Assembly: GCA_031417915.1 (NCBI GenBank)
Contig: JANOWN010000028.1
Location: forward strand, 29,237-93,236
Direction: 5' to 3'
Source of the DNA: Methylotenera_A sp031417915
GTDB taxonomy: Bacteria > Pseudomonadota > Gammaproteobacteria > Burkholderiales > Methylophilaceae
Length of the DNA stretch: 64,000 bases
Shown here: piece by piece, positions 51,654 to 59,586 of the stretch
Position numbering within the stretch: the first letter of the stretch is position 1
Layout: each line of letters starts with the position of its first letter
The notes under the pieces: generated by a model
Databases searched by the model: none
Told to the model about the DNA's origin: nothing
What the model saw: only the letters and a program-made list of their open reading frames with translations
Translations under genes and position numbers: made by a program

Positions 51654-52535
51654 TTGGAGCTGATCATCGTCACTGGCCTTTCTGGCTCTGGTAAAAGTAT
51701 TGCACTGCGCGTGCTGGAAGATAGTGGTTATTACTGTATCGATAATTTGCCTGCCACGCTGTTACCGCAAATTTCACATCATCTAGATGCGACTAATCCC
51801 AAAGAAACTCATATTGGCAAAGTTGCTATTAGTATCGATAGCCGTAGCGCGGCTCTGGAAGCGCTTCCCAATGCCATTGAAATGCTGAAATCTAGCGGCA
51901 TATTGGTTAAGGTATTATTTTTAGAATCTTCTGTCGAAACCTTGGTAAAGCGCTTTTCCGAAACACGGCGCAAACATCCACTCAGCAATGCTGACACCAC
52001 ATTGGCCGAAAGCATCTCGTATGAGCGTGAGCTATTGGCGGGCATAACCGACCTTGGCCATCATATTGATACCAGCAATTTAAGCGCCAATACACTGCGA
52101 AATTACATTCTTGATTTTATTTCGCAAGCTGACAATCGCCATGCCAGCAGTGGCCTGGTTTTACTATTTACCTCGTTTGGCTTTAAAAATGGTTTGCCGC
52201 TAGATGCAGATTTTGTGTTTGATGTGCGTAGCTTGTCTAACCCGCATTACGACCCAATATTAAGGCCATTAACAGGCAAAGATTTGGCGGTGCAGACATT
52301 TTTGGAAAAAGAACCTGAAGTCATTGAAATGCTAGCTGACATCCAGCATTATGTTGAAAAGTGGCTACCCAGCTTTAATGCAGACAATCGTAGCTATCTC
52401 ACCGTCGCCATTGGCTGCACGGGGGGCCAACATAGGTCAGTATATTTTGTAGAGCAGCTTTATAGTTATTTTTCGGGTGCGTATTTTAAACAACAAAAAC
52501 AACAAGTGATAATAAGACACCGCGAGCTTAATTGA
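51654..52535 (+). CDS. rapZ: RNase adapter protein RapZ
   Basis: A 293-residue P-loop protein. The Walker A is GLSGSGKS at 8-15. LEDSGYYCIDNLPATLLP, the FLESSVETLVKRFSETRRKHPLS segment, and the C-terminal domain (TSFGFKNGLPLDADFVFDVRSLSNPHYDP; IGCTGGQHRSVYFVEQL) match RapZ/YvcJ. In enterics it directs RNase E to GlmZ and controls amino sugar synthesis. Start is TTG, 3 bases after hprK; this is the only start giving the intact N-terminal strand. Confidence 0.96.
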   Translation: MELIIVTGLSGSGKSIALRVLEDSGYYCIDNLPATLLPQISHHLDATNPKETHIGKVAISIDSRSAALEALPNAIEMLKSSGILVKVLFLESSVETLVKRFSETRRKHPLSNADTTLAESISYERELLAGITDLGHHIDTSNLSANTLRNYILDFISQADNRHASSGLVLLFTSFGFKNGLPLDADFVFDVRSLSNPHYDPILRPLTGKDLAVQTFLEKEPEVIEMLADIQHYVEKWLPSFNADNRSYLTVAIGCTGGQHRSVYFVEQLYSYFSGAYFKQQKQQVIIRHRELN

Positions 52536-52561
52536 ATGTTTATTGAGAAGGTAAAGGCAAC

Positions 52562-52981
52562 ATGATTGGAATTTTAATTATCGCGCACGGCAGTTTGGGC
52601 GAAAGTCTGATTCACTGCGTCAGCCATGTATTGGGCAAAGCGCCGCCGCAGTTGGCGCATTTTGCAGTGGGCACAGATGACGACCCTACCGATTTATTGC
52701 CGCATGCACAACAAATGGTGAAAAACCTAGATACTGGCGAAGGTGTGCTGATACTGTCTGATATGTATGGCGCTTCACCGTGTAATTTGGTGGTTAAATT
52801 AATCTCGCCCAACCAAGTAGAAGGCATTGCAGGCGTGAATTTACCTATGTTGGTGCGGGTGCTTAATTACCGCGATAAGCCGATTAAAGCCTGCTTAGAA
52901 AAAGCCATTAGTGGCGGACGTGATGGCGTAGTGCACTTCACCAAGACTGGTTGTGACCATCATGACAAAAAACCTAACTAA
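52562..52981 (+). CDS. PTS EIIA component, mannose family
   Basis: A 139-residue EIIA-Man domain. The phospho-acceptor is H9 (ILIIAHGSLGESL). GVLILSDMYGASPCNLVVKL near 60-79 and the VEGIAGVNLPMLVRVLNYR segment are typical. No EIIB or EIIC is present, so it probably passes or senses phosphate for regulation rather than sugar uptake. It sits between rapZ and ptsH. Confidence 0.93.
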   Translation: MIGILIIAHGSLGESLIHCVSHVLGKAPPQLAHFAVGTDDDPTDLLPHAQQMVKNLDTGEGVLILSDMYGASPCNLVVKLISPNQVEGIAGVNLPMLVRVLNYRDKPIKACLEKAISGGRDGVVHFTKTGCDHHDKKPN

Positions 52982-53001
52982 AGAATAACTTAAAACCAGC
53001 T

Positions 53002-53271
53002 ATGATTAAACAAGACATAGAGATTATCAACAAACTCGGCCTGCACGCACGCGCCAGCAGCAAACTCACGCAAACCGCTAGTCAGTTTTCTAGCGAAATT
53101 TGGATAGAAAAAAACGGCCGCAAAGTCAACGCTAAAAGCATTATGGGCGTGATGATGCTGGCCGCGGCCATGGGCTCTAACATTACGCTAGAAACCAATG
53201 GTGCAGACGAACAAGCTGCCATGGACGCGTTAAAAGCGCTGATTAACGATTATTTTGGCGAGGGTGAGTAG
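53002..53271 (+). CDS. ptsH: Phosphocarrier protein HPr
   Basis: An 89-residue HPr. H15 in GLHARA is the site phosphorylated by enzyme I; S46 (KSIMGVMML) is the HprK target. It links the EI-HPr-EIIA chain with HprK control. The 3' end is tightly followed by ptsI. Ribosome binding for ptsI lies within its last codons. Confidence 0.96.
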   Translation: MIKQDIEIINKLGLHARASSKLTQTASQFSSEIWIEKNGRKVNAKSIMGVMMLAAAMGSNITLETNGADEQAAMDALKALINDYFGEGE

Positions 53272-53272
53272 C

Positions 53273-55018
53273 TTGTCTAGTTTTAGTATTCATGGCATTG
53301 GCGTCTCTAGCGGCATTGCCATTGGGCAAGCGCATTTAGTCTCGAACGCGCTGCTAGAAGTAGTGCATTACGTGCTGCCTGAAAATTTAGTTGAGGATGA
53401 AATTAAGCGCTTTAATGACGCCATTACCACCGTTAAAAAAGATTTAGAAGTTATCCGCAGTTCGCTTTCAAAAAGCGCCCCTGCAGAGCTAGCGGCTTTT
53501 ATTAGTACGCATTTGAGCATGCTGGCCGACAAATCACTTTCAGAAGTGCCAAAAGAAATCATCCGCAAAGAACATTGCAACGCCGAGTGGGCGATTAAAC
53601 AGCAAATGGATGACATCGTTGAGCAGTTTGAGGCGATTGAAGACGAATACCTGCGCGAGCGTAAGCATGACGTTGTGCAAGTGGTGGAACGTGTAATAAA
53701 GGTGTTGCTGGGTCACCCTAGGCAGGCGCCCAACGTAAACAAAGAAAAGCAGCAGCAAGAAAATGCAATTATTTTAGTGGCGCATGACATCTCACCTGCC
53801 GATGCGATTCAATTTAAACAGCATCATTTTGCTGCTTTTATTACCGATGTTGGCGGCGTGACTTCGCACACAGCAATATTGGCACGTAGCCTGAACATCC
53901 CGTCGATAGTGGCTTTGCAGCGTGCGCGCGATTTAATCAACGATGGTGAATTGATTATTGTCGATGGCAGTTTGGGCGTCGTAATTGTGAATCCGTCCAA
54001 AGAAATTTTGGCCGAGTACAAACTGCGCCAAGATCAATGGTCGCTTGAGCAGCAAAAACTAAAACGCATCAAATCCACCAAAGCCGTCACCATGGATGGC
54101 ACAGCCATTGAGCTCTACGCCAATATTGAGGTGCCAGAAGATGTGGACGCGGTTAAAGCCTCTGGCGCGACAGGCATTGGTTTGTATCGCACCGAGTTTT
54201 TGTTTATGAATAAGCGCGAAATGCCTGATGAAGAAGAACAATTTCAAGCTTACAAGCAAGTGGCAGAAGCTATGCATGGCCTGCCCGTCACCATCCGCAC
54301 ACTGGATTTGGGTGCCGATAAACAAATGAACCCTGATTCAGTTTCGGATTGTGCAAACCCCGCGCTGGGGCTGCGTGCAGTTCGCTTGTGCTTATCGGAG
54401 CCGCAAATTTTCCATACGCAATTACGTGCTTTGTTACGGGCATCGCATTACGGCAATATTAAAATACTCATTCCCATGCTTTCTACTCTGGCTGAATTAC
54501 GCCAAACCAAATTATTGCTTGAACGCGCGAAATTAAGCTTGCGCAAACAAAATGTGCCGTTTAACGAAAATATCACGCTGGGCGGCATGATAGAAGTGCC
54601 CGCGGCAGCCATTAATGCCGAGGCGTTTGCCAAAGAGTTAGATTTTTTATCTATTGGCACCAACGACTTGATTCAATACACGCTGGCGATTGACCGCACC
54701 GACGACGCGGTTGCGCACCTGTACAATCCGCTGCACCCATCGGTGCTAAAACTGATTTCGATTACCATTAAAGCGGGTGTGAAATTAGGTAAACCAGTCG
54801 CGGTTTGTGGTGAAATGGCGGGTGATGCGAAACTCACTAAACTATTGATTGGTATGGGTTTACGCCAACTTTCTATGCATCCTTCTAATTTGCTAAGTGT
54901 AAAACAACAGATATTGCATAGCCAAACCGCCAAGTTGATTAGCAATGCGCGTAAAGTGTTAAGCTACACCGATTTAGAAAAAATTGAACCTCTTGTTGCT
55001 AAATTTAATCAACATTAA
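53273..55018 (+). CDS. ptsI: PTS enzyme I
   Basis: A 581-residue phosphoenolpyruvate-protein phosphotransferase. The N-terminal HPr-binding helical domain is followed by the phosphohistidine motif GGVTSHTAILARS near 190-205, and the C-terminal PEP-binding barrel (LYRTEFLFMNKREMP; GLRAVRLCLSEP; SIGTNDLIQYTLAIDR; CGEMAGD). It starts the chain EI-HPr-EIIA. The TTG at 53273 (SSFSIHGIGVSSGIAIG) is preferred; GTG at 53264 and TTG at 53255 are in frame and overlap ptsH. Confidence 0.96.
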   Translation: MSSFSIHGIGVSSGIAIGQAHLVSNALLEVVHYVLPENLVEDEIKRFNDAITTVKKDLEVIRSSLSKSAPAELAAFISTHLSMLADKSLSEVPKEIIRKEHCNAEWAIKQQMDDIVEQFEAIEDEYLRERKHDVVQVVERVIKVLLGHPRQAPNVNKEKQQQENAIILVAHDISPADAIQFKQHHFAAFITDVGGVTSHTAILARSLNIPSIVALQRARDLINDGELIIVDGSLGVVIVNPSKEILAEYKLRQDQWSLEQQKLKRIKSTKAVTMDGTAIELYANIEVPEDVDAVKASGATGIGLYRTEFLFMNKREMPDEEEQFQAYKQVAEAMHGLPVTIRTLDLGADKQMNPDSVSDCANPALGLRAVRLCLSEPQIFHTQLRALLRASHYGNIKILIPMLSTLAELRQTKLLLERAKLSLRKQNVPFNENITLGGMIEVPAAAINAEAFAKELDFLSIGTNDLIQYTLAIDRTDDAVAHLYNPLHPSVLKLISITIKAGVKLGKPVAVCGEMAGDAKLTKLLIGMGLRQLSMHPSNLLSVKQQILHSQTAKLISNARKVLSYTDLEKIEPLVAKFNQH

Positions 55019-55035
55019 CTAGAAAAGGAATCACC

Positions 55036-55377
55036 ATGTCCACAGAAATAACCGTCCCCAGCAGTGATGATAAAAACATCGCCACCGTCACCCATTTAGG
55101 CGGCACCGTATTTTCATTTATCCCTGGATTATTGGTGTGGATACTGAAAAAAGATGATAGCGCCTACATTGCAGACCAAGCCAAAGAAGCCTTGAATTTT
55201 CAAATTACCGTGCTGATTGCCCAGTTTATTGCGGGCGTGTTGGCCATTATTCTAATTGGATTTTTATTCATGGGCATTATTTGGCTACTCAACGTTGTTT
55301 TTTGCATTATCGCCGCCATCTCTACTAGTAAAGGCGAAACTTATCGCTATCCTTTTTGTTTGCGTTTAATAAATTAG
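55036..55377 (+). CDS. DUF4870 (Tic20-like) membrane protein
   Basis: A 113-residue protein with a polar N-terminus and three hydrophobic segments (VFSFIPGLLVWIL, FQITVLIAQFIAGVLAIILIG, IIWLLNVVFCIIAAI). The motif YIADQAKEALNFQI and the end GETYRYPFCLRLI are the DUF4870 signature. No function is established. GAAAAGGA 7 bases upstream of the ATG is a fair ribosome binding site. It lies between ptsI and prlC. Confidence 0.85.
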   Translation: MSTEITVPSSDDKNIATVTHLGGTVFSFIPGLLVWILKKDDSAYIADQAKEALNFQITVLIAQFIAGVLAIILIGFLFMGIIWLLNVVFCIIAAISTSKGETYRYPFCLRLIN

Positions 55378-55422
55378 TTGCCCAAGATTAGTTATAAGAT
55401 TAATTAACTAAAGAGAGATTTT

Positions 55423-57450
55423 GTGTCAAATCCATTACTGCATTTTGCTGGCTTACCTAAATTTAATGAGATAAAACCAGAGCATGTTTCACCCGCACTT
55501 GATTTGCTTTTAAGCGAGGGAAGGAAAACAATTGATGTCCTAGCAACCAATAGGGACGCGCCCTCCTGGCAGGGCTTTACGCTTAAATTGGAAGATTTAG
55601 ACGAAAAAATATCACGCGCTTGGAGCCAAGTTGGGCATATGAATTCGGTGGTGAATAGCCCAGAATTACGCGAAGCCTATAACGATAATTTAGTAAAACT
55701 CACCGATTTTTATAGCGATTTGGCGCAGGATGAGCGACTTTACACGAAATATCGTGCCATTAAAAACAGTGCGGAATTTTCAAAATTAAATAGTGCACAG
55801 CAAAAAATTATCAATAACGAAGTGCGTGATTTCAAACTCGGCGGCGCCGAATTGCCAGCAGATAAAAAAGCGCGCTTTAAAGCGATTAGCGAAGAACTTT
55901 CAAAACTTGCCGCTAAATTTGAAGAAAACGTGCTCGATACCACCAATGAATACGCGCTTTACGAGGCAGATGAATCCAAGCTAACTGGTATTCCTGAAGA
56001 CGTTTTGCAAGCTGCAAAAGAAGCCGCAATAGATAATAAAAAAACAGGCTATAAATTTACCCTGCATTTCCCCAGCTATTTACCTGTGCTGCAATACGCC
56101 GATAATCGTGAATTGCGCGAAACGCTTTATCGCGCTTACGCCACGCGCGCTTCGGAGTTCGGCAAACCAGAATTTGATAACACGCCGATTATTACGCAAC
56201 TATTAAAACTGCGCGAAGAAGAAGCAAAACTGCTGGATTTTAACAACTTCGCCGAGCTATCACTCGCCACAAAAATGGCCGACACACCAAAACAAGTAAT
56301 TGAGTTTTTGCAGAATTTAGCCCAAAAAGCTAAACCTTATGCTGCACAAGACAAATTAGAGCTTGAAACTTATGCCAAACAACTTGGCATTGACGATATG
56401 CAAGCGTGGGACGTGGCTTACGTGAGCGAAAAGCTGCGCGAAGACAAATATGCGTTTTCTGATTTAGAAGTGAAGCAATACTTTCCTGAAGCCAAAGTGA
56501 TGGCGGGTTTGTTTAAAGTAGTAGAAACTATTTTTGGCGTATTCGTAACAAAAACCAGCGCGCCGACTTGGCATAAAGACGCGCATTTTTACGAAATTAC
56601 CGACCATAACAGTAAGCTTATCGGCCAATTTTATTTAGACTTATATGCCCGCAACAACAAGCGCGGCGGTGCTTGGATGGACGAAGCCATTACGCGCCGC
56701 GTGGTGGACAACAAGCTCACCACGCCAGTAGCGTATTTAACCTGCAACTTCAGCGCACCTGTTGGCGATAAACCTGCGCTATTTACGCACGATGAAGTCA
56801 TCACTATGTTCCACGAGTTTGGTCACGGCTTGCACCACATGCTCACAAAAGTAAACGATTACAGCGTTTCTGGCATTAAAGGTGTGGAGTGGGACGCGGT
56901 AGAACTACCCAGCCAGTTTATGGAAAACTTTTGCTGGGAATGGGATGTGCTGCGCCACATGACACAACATGTGGACACCGGCGCGCAATTGCCACGCGAA
57001 CTCTTCGACAAAATGGTCGCCGCCAAAAACTTTCAAGCAGGTATGCAAACCGTGCGCCAAATTGAATTTTCGTTATTCGACATTAAATTACACAGCGAAT
57101 TTAACCCAAATGGCAGTAAGTCCTCTTTAGATTTAATTGAAGAAATCCGTGATTCTGTAGCAGTAGTGCGGCCACCCAAATGGAATCGCTTTCCCAACAA
57201 TTTTAGCCACATTTTCGCTGGTGGCTACGCGGCGGGCTATTACAGCTACAAATGGGCAGAAGTTTTATCAGCCGATGCCTACAGCTTATTTGAAGAAAAC
57301 GGCGTGTTAAGCGCAGAAACTGGCCAAAAATTCTGGAACGAGATTTTAGCGCAAGGCGGCAGCCGCACTGCGATAGAATCGTTTGTCGCCTTCCGTGGTC
57401 GAGAACCCAGCATTGATGCGCTTCTCAGACATAATGGAATGAGCAATTGA
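55423..57450 (+). CDS. prlC: Oligopeptidase A (M3 metallopeptidase)
   Basis: A 675-residue cytosolic zinc peptidase. The HExxH motif is in MFHEFGHGLHHML near 464-476, with the third ligand E in GVEWDAVELPSQFMENFCWE near 487-507. The GGYAAGYYSYKWAEVLSADAY segment near 605 is conserved in OpdA/Dcp. It degrades signal peptides and other short peptides. Its stop overlaps the start of xth (TTGA). Confidence 0.96.
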   Translation: MSNPLLHFAGLPKFNEIKPEHVSPALDLLLSEGRKTIDVLATNRDAPSWQGFTLKLEDLDEKISRAWSQVGHMNSVVNSPELREAYNDNLVKLTDFYSDLAQDERLYTKYRAIKNSAEFSKLNSAQQKIINNEVRDFKLGGAELPADKKARFKAISEELSKLAAKFEENVLDTTNEYALYEADESKLTGIPEDVLQAAKEAAIDNKKTGYKFTLHFPSYLPVLQYADNRELRETLYRAYATRASEFGKPEFDNTPIITQLLKLREEEAKLLDFNNFAELSLATKMADTPKQVIEFLQNLAQKAKPYAAQDKLELETYAKQLGIDDMQAWDVAYVSEKLREDKYAFSDLEVKQYFPEAKVMAGLFKVVETIFGVFVTKTSAPTWHKDAHFYEITDHNSKLIGQFYLDLYARNNKRGGAWMDEAITRRVVDNKLTTPVAYLTCNFSAPVGDKPALFTHDEVITMFHEFGHGLHHMLTKVNDYSVSGIKGVEWDAVELPSQFMENFCWEWDVLRHMTQHVDTGAQLPRELFDKMVAAKNFQAGMQTVRQIEFSLFDIKLHSEFNPNGSKSSLDLIEEIRDSVAVVRPPKWNRFPNNFSHIFAGGYAAGYYSYKWAEVLSADAYSLFEENGVLSAETGQKFWNEILAQGGSRTAIESFVAFRGREPSIDALLRHNGMSN

Positions 57451-58226
57451 AATTAGCAACATGGAACGTCAACTCTCTTAACGTGCGCTTGCCGCACGTT
57501 TTAGATTGGCTGCGTGACAACCCAATTGACGTGCTGTGCTTGCAAGAAACCAAGCAAGAAGACATTAAGTTTCCGTATGATGATTTGAAAAGTGCGGGTT
57601 ACAACGCGATTCACCTTGGTCAAAAAACCTATAACGGCGTGGCGATTTTAAGTAAGCACGACATGACCGATATTGAGCATGGCATTGCCAACTTTGAGGA
57701 CGAACAAAAACGGGTGATTTCGGCTACGATTAACCATAACGGCAATAATCTGCGTGTCATTTGCGTCTACATTGTGAACGGCCAAGCCGTTGATAGCGAA
57801 AAATACGAATACAAAATGCGTTGGCTAAAGGCGCTTATTGATTGGCTTGCAGGTGAACTGAAAAAATACCCTAACTTAGTACTTTTGGGCGATTACAATA
57901 TTGCGCCAGAAGATCGCGATTGCCACGACCCTGCGGCGTGGATTGGGCAGATTTTAGTTTCGCCACGCGAGCGTGAGATGTTTAAAAAGCTTACCCAGCT
58001 TGGGCTGCACGATAGTTTTAGATTGTTTGAGCAAGCCGATAAACAATTTTCTTGGTGGGATTATCGCATGATGGGGTTTAGGCGTAATTTTGGTATGCGC
58101 ATTGACCATATTTTGGTGAGTGATGGCTTAAAAAGTAAGTGTGAAAGCTGCATGATTGATAAAGCGCCACGCAAGTTGGAGCGTCCATCTGACCACACAC
58201 CTGTGGTGTTAACTTTGGCGAATTAA
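57447..58226 (+). CDS. xth: Exodeoxyribonuclease III
   Basis: A 259-residue XthA-type AP endonuclease. KLATWNVNSLNVRLPHVLDWL at the start, LQETKQED (metal-binding E), LLGDYNIAPEDRDCHD (catalytic D/N), and the ending ERPSDHTPVVL (catalytic D/H) are all present. It repairs abasic sites. The start is TTG overlapping the prlC stop. Confidence 0.96.
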   Translation: MKLATWNVNSLNVRLPHVLDWLRDNPIDVLCLQETKQEDIKFPYDDLKSAGYNAIHLGQKTYNGVAILSKHDMTDIEHGIANFEDEQKRVISATINHNGNNLRVICVYIVNGQAVDSEKYEYKMRWLKALIDWLAGELKKYPNLVLLGDYNIAPEDRDCHDPAAWIGQILVSPREREMFKKLTQLGLHDSFRLFEQADKQFSWWDYRMMGFRRNFGMRIDHILVSDGLKSKCESCMIDKAPRKLERPSDHTPVVLTLAN

Positions 58227-58252
58227 TTTAATTGAAATAAATTGAAAAAATA

Positions 58253-58294
58253 TGCCCTGGGAGCCAATATCCATGCGGGAGGGGTTGCAGGGCA
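58253..58294 (+). repeat. Palindromic element, intergenic copy 5
   Basis: TGCCCTG (58253-58259) pairs with CAGGGCA (58288-58294). The conserved core AATATCCATGCGG lies inside; this copy has about 5 extra bases on the right side. It lies between the convergent ends of xth and the NtrX-like gene, 9 bp from the latter. Confidence 0.8.
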
Positions 58295-58303
58295 GCTAAA
58301 TAA

Positions 58304-59572
58304 TTAACCTTTTATCTTAATCCCAAGTTGTTTGAGTTTGCGATACAAGTGCGTGCGCTCTAGGCCAGAAATTTCGGCCAGTTTGCTCATGTTACTGCTA
58401 ATCACCGCCATGTGATGTTGAAAGTAAAAGCGCTCAAAATCGTCGCGCGCCTCACGCAGTGGCAAGGCTAAATTCACCGGTAGCGATTGCAATTTAGATT
58501 CTTGACTTTCTGGCGTATCAGAAAATTGTTCCATTACCCGATTCACATCATTTAAGGTAATTTTTTCTTCTAAACTGCTCAGCATTAAGTTTTGTACGAC
58601 GGCTTCCAGCTCAGCCAAATCACCTGGCCAATCGGCATTTCTTAATGCGTTAAGCGCAGCAACATCAAAAATTTTGTAATTGACGGCAGCAGTTTCCACC
58701 AGCAAATTCGCCATGGCCGTGGCAAGATCTGGAATATCTTCGCGATGATCATTGAGCGCGGGGACTTTTAAGGTGCTGGTTGAAAGTGACTGCAATAGGA
58801 CATGATCAAACTGCTCATTCTCTGCCAGTTGCGGCAAACTGTGATGACTAGCGCAAACCACGCGCACTTGATATTTCTCCGCCTTTGCCAACAACAAAGT
58901 CAAGCCTTTTTGCTCGGTTTTATTCAGCGCTACGACCTCATCAATAAACACAATGCCATCACGCGCCTGCTCCAAAATCTCTAAAGGCGCAGTGGCTAAT
59001 TTTTCGTATTCAGTTAAGCCCAGCCAAGGCGTATCTGCCGCGTGTAAAAAGCGTGCACACAACTCTATGCTGCCGCCTTTTTTGCCAATGAGCAATAAAG
59101 CATTTTTTGTGCGTGAGATTTGCTCTAAGCGCTGTTTTAGCTCATTAATGACCAAGCTTTTACCAAAGCTGGCTAAGTTCATTTCGGTTTTGGGTAGCGT
59201 TTCAGAATGCTTTAACGCGGCTGTCACCGTTTTAAGCAGCTTTTGTAGGGCGATGGGTTTTTCTAAAAAATCAAAAGCGCCAATGCGCGTGGCTTCTACT
59301 GCGGTATCAATCGTGCCGTGGCCAGACATCATCACCACTGGCATAGTCAGCAGCCCCGCATTGCCCCATTCTTTCAGCAAACTAATGCCATCACAATCTG
59401 GCATCCAAATATCTAGCAATACTAAATCTGGGCGCTGCTTTAAGCGTGCATCGCGCGCCGCTTGGGCGTTTTCTGCAACCGAAACTTGGTGCCCTTCATC
59501 GAGCAAAATATCGCTTAATAATTCGCGAATCCCAATTTCATCATCCACTACTAAAATATTTCGTGACGCCAT
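58304..59572 (-). CDS. NtrX-like response regulator with degenerate AAA+ domain
   Basis: A 422-residue protein. The receiver domain is intact, with D54 (LVLLDIWMPD). The central domain has the outline of a sigma-54 activator but the Walker A is IGKKGGSIE instead of GESGSGKE and no GAFTGA loop can be found. Walker-B-like GIVFIDEV remains. The C-terminus is a Fis-type helix-turn-helix (MSKLAEISGLERTHLYRKLKQLG). It therefore probably binds DNA and is phosphorylated, but cannot activate sigma-54 by ATP hydrolysis. The partner kinase is the next gene upstream. Confidence 0.9.
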   Translation of the reverse strand: MASRNILVVDDEIGIRELLSDILLDEGHQVSVAENAQAARDARLKQRPDLVLLDIWMPDCDGISLLKEWGNAGLLTMPVVMMSGHGTIDTAVEATRIGAFDFLEKPIALQKLLKTVTAALKHSETLPKTEMNLASFGKSLVINELKQRLEQISRTKNALLLIGKKGGSIELCARFLHAADTPWLGLTEYEKLATAPLEILEQARDGIVFIDEVVALNKTEQKGLTLLLAKAEKYQVRVVCASHHSLPQLAENEQFDHVLLQSLSTSTLKVPALNDHREDIPDLATAMANLLVETAAVNYKIFDVAALNALRNADWPGDLAELEAVVQNLMLSSLEEKITLNDVNRVMEQFSDTPESQESKLQSLPVNLALPLREARDDFERFYFQHHMAVISSNMSKLAEISGLERTHLYRKLKQLGIKIKG

Positions 59573-59586
59573 ATTTACTTCCCTTT

